A stretch of 64,000 nucleotides of DNA from Variovorax ginsengisoli (GTDB lineage: Bacteria; Pseudomonadota; Gammaproteobacteria; Burkholderiales; Burkholderiaceae_C), in NCBI RefSeq assembly GCF_030811835.1, contig NZ_JAUSRO010000013.1:147621-211620 (forward strand), in the 5' to 3' direction. Shown here piece after piece: positions 7,782 to 14,350 of the stretch. Position numbers and translations under genes: made by a program. How positions within the stretch are numbered: position 1 is the stretch's first letter; the number at the start of each line of letters is the position of its first letter. The notes beneath the pieces are model-generated. The model saw nothing but the letters and a program-made list of their open reading frames with translations, did no database searches and was not told where the DNA came from.

Positions 7782-9380
7782 CTACCAGGCGGCGACGCAG
7801 CCGTCGCTGCGCGGATCGAACCCGCCTTCGAACAGGCCGCTCGGGTGGTGAATCACCGCACCTGCATGGCCCATGGTTTCGTCGAAGGGCGCCAGCAGGT
7901 CGACTTGGTGACCGCGCGCGCGCAGGGCTTGGACAGTGGCATCCGGAAAGCGGGATTCGAGCTTGAGCGTGTCGCTGGTCTGGCCCCAGGTGCGACCCAG
8001 CAGCCAGCGCGGTGCCGTGATGGCGGCCTGCGGGTCCATGCCAAGCACCGCGATGCGCGAGAACACGGCGCCCTGCGACTGCGGCTGCCCGTCGCCGCCC
8101 ATGTTGCCGTAGACCATGGTGCGGCCGTCGGCCAATCGCGCCATGGCGGGGATCAGCGTATGAAAGGGCTTGCGGCCGGGCGTCAGCGGGTTGCGCGCAG
8201 ACGGGTCGAGCGAGAAGCTGCAGCCGCGGTTCTGCCAGTTGACGCCGCTGCGCGCGAGCACCACGCCGCTGCCGAACTCGTGGTAAATGCTCTGGATGAA
8301 GCTCACGGCCAGACCAGTGCGGTCGATGACGCCCATCCAGACCGTGTCAGCCGGCCCGTGGCCCGCGCCCCAGGGCATCGCGCGCTCGGCGTCGATGGCG
8401 GCGGTCAGCGTGTCCAGTGAACTGCCTTCGAGCAGCAACTGAGGATCGATGTCCATGTAGGCCGGGTCGGTGATCACGCGGTCGCGGACCAGGAAGGCCT
8501 GTTTGGTCGCCTCCACGCAGGCGTGCACATAGTCGGCACCCAGCGGGTCCATGCCCGCCTTCAGCAGGCGGTCGAGCTGGCCCAGGATCAGCAACGCGAC
8601 CAGCCCCTGGGTGGGCGGTGGCATGTTCCACACCGTGCCCAGCGTGTGTGTGAGTTCGAGCGGTGTCTTCCAGACCGCGCGATGGGCGTGCAGGTCGCCG
8701 AGTCCGACGGGGCTGCCCACGTGGGCCAGGTCGGAGGCGAAGCTTTCGGCCAGCTCGCCGCGATAGAAGTCGTCGAGACCGCGGCGGGCGAGGTGCATCA
8801 GCGTGTCAGCCAGGCGCGGCTGCACCATGCGCTCGCCGGCCTGTGTCTGGCCAGGCTGCAGGAAGCTCTCGGCATAGCCTGGCACACCTTCGAGCTCGGT
8901 GCGCTTGGCCGCCACGCAGCGCGCCTGGCTGGGCGTGACGGGGGCGCCATCCCGGGCGTAGACGACGGCATCGTCGAGCAGCCGCGACAGCGGCAGGCGG
9001 CCGTCAAGCGCATCGCGGGAATACTGCAGGGCCGCGTCCCAGCCCGACACGGTGCCGGCGACCGTGCAGGCGGCCATGCCGCCCCGAAAAGGAATGGCGG
9101 CATGGCCGGCATCCTTGTAGTGCGCGATGGTGGCGCGGGCCGCCGCCGCACCGCAGCCTTCGAGCCCGCGCGGCGCTTCGCCAGGGCGTGCGATCAGCCA
9201 GAAGCCGTCGCCGCCGATGCTGTTCATGTGGGGGTAGACCACGGCAATCGTGGCCGCCGCAGCGACCATCGCTTCGACGGCGTTGCCGCCTTCGCGCAAA
9301 ACGCCGAGGGCGCTCTGTGACGCCAGGGCGTGAGGGGTGACGGCCATGCCACGGCTGCCGCGGGTGGAGGGGAGTTGCAT
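7782..9380 (-). CDS. gamma-glutamyltransferase-family N-terminal nucleophile hydrolase
   Basis: Family members cleave gamma-glutamyl bonds after autocatalytic processing into two subunits. The new N-terminal Thr of the small subunit is the nucleophile. Here that residue is T346, in the stretch PADTVWMGVIDRTGLAVSFIQS. SRGMAVTPHALASQSALGVLREGGNAVEA at the N-terminus and YGNMGGDGQPQ near the C-terminus are also family motifs. I chose the ATG at 9378-9380 (532 aa); an upstream TTG at 9437 would add 19 residues but falls inside a palindrome likely to be an operator. No obvious signal peptide is present, unlike periplasmic GGT, so it may be a cytoplasmic relative acting on another amide substrate. 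Confidence 0.85.
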   Translation of the reverse strand: MQLPSTRGSRGMAVTPHALASQSALGVLREGGNAVEAMVAAAATIAVVYPHMNSIGGDGFWLIARPGEAPRGLEGCGAAAARATIAHYKDAGHAAIPFRGGMAACTVAGTVSGWDAALQYSRDALDGRLPLSRLLDDAVVYARDGAPVTPSQARCVAAKRTELEGVPGYAESFLQPGQTQAGERMVQPRLADTLMHLARRGLDDFYRGELAESFASDLAHVGSPVGLGDLHAHRAVWKTPLELTHTLGTVWNMPPPTQGLVALLILGQLDRLLKAGMDPLGADYVHACVEATKQAFLVRDRVITDPAYMDIDPQLLLEGSSLDTLTAAIDAERAMPWGAGHGPADTVWMGVIDRTGLAVSFIQSIYHEFGSGVVLARSGVNWQNRGCSFSLDPSARNPLTPGRKPFHTLIPAMARLADGRTMVYGNMGGDGQPQSQGAVFSRIAVLGMDPQAAITAPRWLLGRTWGQTSDTLKLESRFPDATVQALRARGHQVDLLAPFDETMGHAGAVIHHPSGLFEGGFDPRSDGCVAAW

Positions 9381-9435
9381 CGGTTCGACCAGAACAAGGA
9401 AAGCGGGCAACCGGCAAGTTGCTGCCGATCTCGTC

Positions 9436-9455
9436 AATTTATGTATTCATAAATT
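9436..9455. promoter_or_regulatory. palindrome upstream of the gamma-glutamyltransferase-family gene
   Basis: AATTTATG at 9436-9443 and CATAAATT at 9448-9455 form a perfect inverted repeat with a 4-nt spacer. The AT-rich block stands out against GC-rich surroundings. It lies about 56 nt before the chosen start of the downstream gene and about 100 nt after the GntR-family gene. Dimeric GntR/FCD regulators bind short palindromes of this type, so it is a candidate operator for the adjacent regulator. Confidence 0.55.
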
Positions 9456-9553
9456 TCAGGCAGACGTAAGCATGTTCTGTGCCGCATCGTGGCGAGCGGC
9501 CTGTATCAGGGAAATATGGCGTGACCGGCGCTGCCTTGCACCGGCCTAGTGCG

Positions 9554-10342
9554 TCAGCCGAAACGTTTGCGGCGCGTGGGGTGCGGCATGGGGGCAGGAT
9601 GGTGTGCCGTTTCGGTGCGCACCTGCTCCAGCCGTTCGATGGTGATCTGCTGGACTACCGTGTGACTGTCTTCGATGTGTCGTGCCGTGAGCGCAGCGGC
9701 GTGCTCAGCGTCTCCTGCGGTGATCGCGTCGAGGATGGCCCCATGTTCTTCATAGGTCTCATCGATGCAATCGCCATAGGCGAAGTCGAGGCGCCGCATG
9801 ATGCGGATGCGCTCGGTAACCTGCCGGTACACGCCGTCGGTTTCCGGATTGCCTGCTGCTCCGACCAGCGCCAGGTGAAAGCATTCATCCAGCGCAGCGA
9901 CAGCCAGGCCGTCGGTCAGACGTTCAGCCGGCGCGACCCGCCAGGGCGCGCCCAGCGCGGTGAGCACCGCGTCCTGCATCGTGCCGGCCCGTCGTTGTGT
10001 GCAGAGCCGTCGCACCGCATGCAACTCGATCATCTCCCGCAACTCGTAGAGTGCGGCAAAGCGCGACAGGTCGATGGGCACCACCTCCCAGCCGTTGCGG
10101 AAGTAGCCGCGCACCAGTCCTTCGCTCTGCAGCCGCATCAGCGCCTCGCGCACTGGCGTGCGCGACACCTTCAGCCGCTCGGCCACGTCGTTCTCCGCAA
10201 AACGGTCGCCCGGCAGCCGGCGGAAGGCGAAGATGTCGTCGCGCAGTTCCCTGTAGACGGCGTCAGCCAAGCGCACGGCGGGCGGCCGCGGGTTGTCGTC
10301 GGCAAAGGTGTCTGCGAGGGCGTCAGTGACGGGCATGGGCAT
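9554..10342 (-). CDS. GntR-family transcriptional regulator with FCD ligand domain
   Basis: This is a 262-aa one-component regulator. The N-terminal winged helix-turn-helix spans roughly residues 25-90, with LADAVYRELRDDIFAFRRLPGDRFAENDVAERLKVSRTPVREAL being the GntR signature stretch. It is followed by an all-helical FCD domain (about 100-230) with the metal/ligand His pattern ECFHLAL, EEHGAIL and TARHIEDSH. FCD regulators usually sense small carboxylates. It lies upstream of, and co-directional with, the hydrolase and MFS genes, so it probably controls them from the palindrome at 9436-9455. Two ATG codons are possible (10342 or 10336). Confidence 0.88.
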   Translation of the reverse strand: MPMPVTDALADTFADDNPRPPAVRLADAVYRELRDDIFAFRRLPGDRFAENDVAERLKVSRTPVREALMRLQSEGLVRGYFRNGWEVVPIDLSRFAALYELREMIELHAVRRLCTQRRAGTMQDAVLTALGAPWRVAPAERLTDGLAVAALDECFHLALVGAAGNPETDGVYRQVTERIRIMRRLDFAYGDCIDETYEEHGAILDAITAGDAEHAAALTARHIEDSHTVVQQITIERLEQVRTETAHHPAPMPHPTRRKRFG

Positions 10343-10410
10343 CGGGCAGGAACGAAGCCTCTAGCATGCCAGATCGCCTGGAGCGCCGGTACAAAACGCG
10401 TTGCAGCCGC

Positions 10411-10959
10411 TCAGCGCGTCCGTCCCTGCCGATACATCCCGCTGGTGCTGCGCGCCAGCCCCGCGGCTTCACTGAGTCTTGCCATCGAACTCCCTACGTG
10501 CGCATGCGTGATCGCAATGCCCAGCGCGTCGGCCGCATCGCTGCCGGGCAGGCCGGGCAGGTCGAGCAGGCGCTTGACCATCTCCTGCACCTGCGCCTTG
10601 GCCGCCTGGCCGTGTCCGGCCACGGCGCGTTTCATCTGCAGCGCCGTGTACTCGGCCACCGAAAGCTGGTTGGCCACCAGCGCCGTCAGGCAGGCGCCGC
10701 GCGCCTGGCCCAGCAGCAGCGTGGCCTGCGGGTTGACGTTGACGAACACGATCTCCACCGCAGACGCATCGGGCTGGTAGCGCTGCGCGATTTCGCCGAT
10801 GCCGTCGAACAGCACCTTCAGCCGTGCCGGCAGGTTGCCGCGCTCGGTCTTCTTGGTGCTGATGGTGCCGCTGGCCACGTAGCGCAGCGTGTGGCCGTCG
10901 GCGTCGATCACGCCGAATCCGGTGGTCTGCAGGCCGGGGTCGATGCCGAGGATGCGCAT
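10411..10959 (-). CDS. ruvC: crossover junction endodeoxyribonuclease RuvC
   Basis: RuvC is the dimeric RNase H-fold nuclease that resolves Holliday junctions with RuvAB. At 182 aa the length is normal. The catalytic acids are in place: D7 in RILGIDPGLQTTGFG, E69 in SAVEIVFVNVNP, and the C-terminal pair in GSDAADALGIAITHAH. The start ATG (10957-10959) is set by the MRILGIDPG N-terminus. It is preceded within 3 nt by the CdsA-like gene on the same strand. RuvC is more often next to ruvA, so the context here is a loose housekeeping group. Confidence 0.96.
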   Translation of the reverse strand: MRILGIDPGLQTTGFGVIDADGHTLRYVASGTISTKKTERGNLPARLKVLFDGIGEIAQRYQPDASAVEIVFVNVNPQATLLLGQARGACLTALVANQLSVAEYTALQMKRAVAGHGQAAKAQVQEMVKRLLDLPGLPGSDAADALGIAITHAHVGSSMARLSEAAGLARSTSGMYRQGRTR

Positions 10960-10961
10960 CG

Positions 10962-12035
10962 TCAGACCCCGAAGTACCAGCGTACGGAATGAAAGAAGAT
11001 GGGCGCCGCAAAGCACAGCGCGTCGACCCGGTCGAGCAGGCCGTTGGCGCCGGTCACGCCCACGCCCTTCTGGCCCCAGTTGGGGATACCGCGATCGCGC
11101 TTGAGCGCCTTCATCACCAGGTGCCCCATCGATCCGGCCACGCAGGCGATCAGCGCCATGGCGAGCGCCTGGCCGAACTTGAAGGGCGTGATGAAGGACA
11201 TCAGCGCGCCCACGACACTCGCGATGGCCATGCCCACGCCCCAGCTCACCCAGTTGAAGCTGCGGCTGACCTTGGGCGCGAACGGCGGGCGCGCAAGCCA
11301 GCCTTGAAGGCGGGCATGCAACGGCGATGACGGTGCGCGCTCGGGTTGTGGACCCACGTCGTCGGGGGGCACGAACGCGAAGCGTCGGCCGATGAGGTGT
11401 TGCACCACCATGCAGGTCTGCACCACGAAGACGAGGAAAAACACCAGGAACGCGCTCTTGCCTTCGTAGCCCGGGAATTCGAGCAGCAGCAGCGCCGGCA
11501 CGTGGCTCAGGCCGTACACGCACACGGTGATGCCCCATTGCAGCTTGGCATTGCGCTCGAGGAACTGGTTCGGGTCGTTCGCCAGTGCGCTCACCACCGG
11601 GATTGCGATGAACACGTAGACGGGAATGAACACCGTGAACAGGTCGAAGCGCGCCGTGGCCACCAGGATGAACTGGATCGGCAGCACCACGAAGAAGGCC
11701 AGGATCAGGCTGCGATGGTCGCCACGGCGCGTGGGCGAGAGCGTGATGAACTCACGCAGCGCAAGGAAGGCGATCAGCGCGAACAGGAAGGTGGCGAAGC
11801 CCGCACCCAGCGCCCAGCCGATCCAGAACACGACCGCCATGAACCAGGTGGTGCGCAGCAGGTTGCGGAAGTCGCGCAGGTCGCGCTGCCAGGTCTGGTC
11901 GACCACCGGGTGGCGCCGCACGCGAAAGCCCACCAGCAGCGTGGCAATGCTCACCAGCGCCAGCACGCCGAAGACGATGACGAACAGCGCTGCGACCTGC
12001 TGGGTCGGCGTGAGGTTGCGCAGGAATGCATTCAT
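10962..12035 (-). CDS. phosphatidate cytidylyltransferase (CdsA-like)
   Basis: This is an integral membrane enzyme of the CTP:phosphatidate cytidylyltransferase family, which makes CDP-diacylglycerol for phospholipid synthesis. The 357-aa protein has about eight hydrophobic helices. Near the C-terminus it has the family signature with KALKRDRG, then GVGVTGANGLLDRVDAL, where the usual PGHGG part is replaced by VTGANG but the DRxD is kept. A hydrophilic insert at about residues 220-255 separates the halves. Its ATG overlaps the stop of the PlsC-like acyltransferase by ATGA, so the two form an acyltransferase/cytidylyltransferase pair. Many beta-proteobacteria have a second, canonical cdsA elsewhere; which one is the main enzyme cannot be told here. 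Confidence 0.85.
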   Translation of the reverse strand: MNAFLRNLTPTQQVAALFVIVFGVLALVSIATLLVGFRVRRHPVVDQTWQRDLRDFRNLLRTTWFMAVVFWIGWALGAGFATFLFALIAFLALREFITLSPTRRGDHRSLILAFFVVLPIQFILVATARFDLFTVFIPVYVFIAIPVVSALANDPNQFLERNAKLQWGITVCVYGLSHVPALLLLEFPGYEGKSAFLVFFLVFVVQTCMVVQHLIGRRFAFVPPDDVGPQPERAPSSPLHARLQGWLARPPFAPKVSRSFNWVSWGVGMAIASVVGALMSFITPFKFGQALAMALIACVAGSMGHLVMKALKRDRGIPNWGQKGVGVTGANGLLDRVDALCFAAPIFFHSVRWYFGV

Positions 12036-12682
12036 CAGACGTACCGCAGGGCCACCACGGCATCGCGCGCGCGGTCGAGGAAAGGGCGGCGTTCTTCGCC
12101 GGCTTCACGACGGATCGGCGCGCCGAAGGTCACCGAGCACAGGATCGGCACCGGCACGACCTCGCCCTTGGGCATGACGCGCTGCACGTTGTCGATCCAT
12201 GCCGGTACCAGCACCACGTCGGGAAACATCTCGGCCAGCGTGAAAAGGCCCGACTTGAACTTCTGCGGCTCGCCCGTGTGGCCGCGCGTGCCTTCGGGAA
12301 AGATGATGATCGAGTCGCCGCTGCGCAAGGCTTCGATCAGCGGCTGCAGTGGTGCCATCGGATCGGGCGGTGGTGCGCCCTCGGCTGCGGGCGCCGGAGA
12401 GCCGCCGCGTTCCACGTAGATCGCGTTGAACACCTCGCGCGTGATCCAGTGCTTGAGCGGCGTGTTGGCCCAGTAGTCGCGCGCAGCGATCGGTCGCGTG
12501 ATGCTGCGAAGTTCCTCGGGCAGCGCTGCCCAGATCATCACCAGGTCCAGATGGCTCTGGTGGTTGGCAAAGTAGATGCGCTGCTCGGCCTTGGGCGGAC
12601 AGCCCCACCAGCGCGCCTGCGCACCGGTCAACAGACGCACCACGCCGAGCAACACCCATCCCAACAACTTTGCAGCAAACAT
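12035..12682 (-). CDS. 1-acyl-sn-glycerol-3-phosphate acyltransferase family protein (PlsC-like)
   Basis: This 215-aa membrane-associated acyltransferase has the two diagnostic motifs: NHQSHLDLVMI (catalytic NHxxxxD) at about residues 50-57 and IIFPEGTRGHTG, which binds the phosphate, about 90 residues later. It starts with a hydrophobic N-terminus (KLLGWVLLGVVRLLTG). The gene directly precedes and overlaps the CdsA-like gene, consistent with a role in making phosphatidic acid or acylating a related phospholipid. The exact acyl acceptor is inferred from the family. Confidence 0.86.
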   Translation of the reverse strand: MFAAKLLGWVLLGVVRLLTGAQARWWGCPPKAEQRIYFANHQSHLDLVMIWAALPEELRSITRPIAARDYWANTPLKHWITREVFNAIYVERGGSPAPAAEGAPPPDPMAPLQPLIEALRSGDSIIIFPEGTRGHTGEPQKFKSGLFTLAEMFPDVVLVPAWIDNVQRVMPKGEVVPVPILCSVTFGAPIRREAGEERRPFLDRARDAVVALRYV

Positions 12683-12733
12683 GCAGGGATGATACGGGTC
12701 AGGCAGGCCGGTGCGACGACCCCGCCCGACCGG

Positions 12734-13492
12734 TCACGGCAGGTCGACGGCCGGCATCCGCGCCGTGATGGTGCCTGCGCGAGCGCTCAGGTAGGGCGAA
12801 CCCGCGCGGCGCTCGAAGAACTTGGGGCTCGGCAGCATCACGGCGAGCCGAGCCGCCTCATTGGCCGAGAGGCGCGCTGCGGGCTTGCCGAAATAATGCT
12901 GCGCCGCGGCCTCCGCGCCGAACACGCCCTCGCCCCATTCGACGTTGTTCAGGTAGATCTCGAGGATGCGTTCCTTGCTCAGCAGCAGCTCGAGCAGCGT
13001 GGCCAGCACCAGTTCCTGCCCCTTGCGCAGCAGCGTGCGTTCGCCCGTCAGCAGCAGGTTCTTGGCGAGCTGCTGCGTGATGGTCGAGCCGCCGCGAATC
13101 TTCGCGGGCGCCGGTTCCTTGCCACGGGCGCGGGCCTGTGCCGCACGGCGTGCGGCGATTTCCTCGGCCTTGGCATTGCGCTGGCGCGCGCGCTCGATGG
13201 CTTCCCATTCCACGCCCTGGTGGTAGACGAATTCAGCGTCCTCGCTGGCGATCACCGCGCGCTTGAGCGTGTCGGCAATGCGGTCGTAGGGCACCCATTC
13301 CTGCTTCCAGCCAGACGCTGCATTGCCGGTGTTGGTTCGGCCATGCACCGCGATCTGCCAAGCCTCGGAGCGCTGGAACGCGGTGGACTGCGGGTCGATC
13401 ACGGCCATCGCCGCGATGCGCGCGACGAAAAAGAGCTGAAGGGCCAGGCCCGCCACCAGGAGGCAGAGCACCCAGCGAAAGAAGCCGCGCAC
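12734..13492 (-). CDS. mtgA: monofunctional biosynthetic peptidoglycan transglycosylase MtgA
   Basis: MtgA is a family 51 glycosyltransferase that polymerises lipid II without a transpeptidase domain. The 252-aa product has an N-terminal membrane anchor (residues 5-28), the catalytic Glu in VIASEDAEF (about residue 84), GGSTITQQLAKNLLLTGERTLLRKGQE and LLLSKERILEIYLNNVEWG. Between the first two motifs there is a charged insert rich in Ala, Arg and Glu (about 107-132) that the E. coli enzyme lacks. It begins 3 nt after aroE. The C-terminus has an extra tail after the KFFER motif. Confidence 0.93.
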   Translation of the reverse strand: MRGFFRWVLCLLVAGLALQLFFVARIAAMAVIDPQSTAFQRSEAWQIAVHGRTNTGNAASGWKQEWVPYDRIADTLKRAVIASEDAEFVYHQGVEWEAIERARQRNAKAEEIAARRAAQARARGKEPAPAKIRGGSTITQQLAKNLLLTGERTLLRKGQELVLATLLELLLSKERILEIYLNNVEWGEGVFGAEAAAQHYFGKPAARLSANEAARLAVMLPSPKFFERRAGSPYLSARAGTITARMPAVDLP

Positions 13493-13495
13493 GGG

Positions 13496-14338
13496 TCAGC
13501 GCCCGTCGACCAAGGCGCGCAGCTCGGCCAGCACCTGCGCAGCCGGTGGGCGCACACCACGCCACAGCTCGAAGGCCACGGCCGCCTGTTCGACCAGCAT
13601 GCCCAGGCCGTCGCGGGCCACGGCGCCATGGGCGCGCGCCCAGTCCATGAAGCCATCGGTGGCGGGGCCATACATCAGGTCGATGGCCAGCGCGCCCGGG
13701 CGCAGCACGCTGGCGGCCACCGGCACCGCGTCGCCCGCCAGGCTGGAGGCGGTGGCGTTGACGACCACGTCGAAGGCGCCGTCGATGTCGTCGAGTGCGC
13801 GTGCCTCGATCTGCACGCCGTGCTGCAGCGCGAGCGCCGCATGCCGCTGCACCACGCCGATGGCCTTGGCGAGCGTGCGGTTGGCCACCACCAGGCGCCG
13901 CGGGCCGGTTTCCAGGAGCGGGCCGAGCACACCGGCGGCCGCGCCGCCCGCGCCGATCAGCAGCAGGCTGCTGCCGGTGAGCGTCACGCCCGCGTGGTGC
14001 ACGATGTCGTTGACCAGGCCGATGCCATCGCTGTTGTCGGCATGGATGCCGTCCTCGCGGAAGCTCAGCACGTTGACTGCCTCGGCCAGCGCCGCACGCG
14101 GGCTCACATGCTGCGCGATGGCGGCAGCGTCGAACTTGAACGGCACTGTGACGTTGCAGCCGCGCGCCGTGCCGGCGGCGTCCGCGCGGAACGCGGCGAT
14201 CGCTGCGGCGAATCCACCCAGCGGGACCAGGCGTCGGCCGTAGTCCAGGGTCTGGCCGGTCAGTTCGGCGAAACGGTGGTGGATCCACGGCGAGCGGCTG
14301 TGCGCCACCGGGTTGCCCATGACGGCATAGAGGTCCAT
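13496..14338 (-). CDS. aroE: shikimate dehydrogenase AroE
   Basis: AroE reduces 3-dehydroshikimate to shikimate with NADPH. The 280-aa protein starts YAVMGNPVAHSRSPWIHH, which carries the substrate-binding Ser pair. GCNVTVPFKFDA (catalytic Lys), HADNSDGIGLVND and the nucleotide loop LLIGAGGAAAGVLGPL follow, and VANRT binds the NADP phosphate. The C-terminal GLGMLVEQAAVAFELWRG is also conserved. It lies 12 nt after the RNase gene and 3 nt before mtgA, all on the minus strand. The aroG attenuator in this window concerns the same pathway, but aroE itself shows no leader. Confidence 0.96.
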   Translation of the reverse strand: MDLYAVMGNPVAHSRSPWIHHRFAELTGQTLDYGRRLVPLGGFAAAIAAFRADAAGTARGCNVTVPFKFDAAAIAQHVSPRAALAEAVNVLSFREDGIHADNSDGIGLVNDIVHHAGVTLTGSSLLLIGAGGAAAGVLGPLLETGPRRLVVANRTLAKAIGVVQRHAALALQHGVQIEARALDDIDGAFDVVVNATASSLAGDAVPVAASVLRPGALAIDLMYGPATDGFMDWARAHGAVARDGLGMLVEQAAVAFELWRGVRPPAAQVLAELRALVDGR

Positions 14339-14350
14339 CGCGCGGTTCCT

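Noticed and set aside
9381..9437. TTG start adding 19 residues to the gamma-glutamyltransferase-family protein
   Set aside because: The codon lies in the palindrome, the extra residues show no signal peptide or family similarity, and an ATG fits the conserved N-terminus better.
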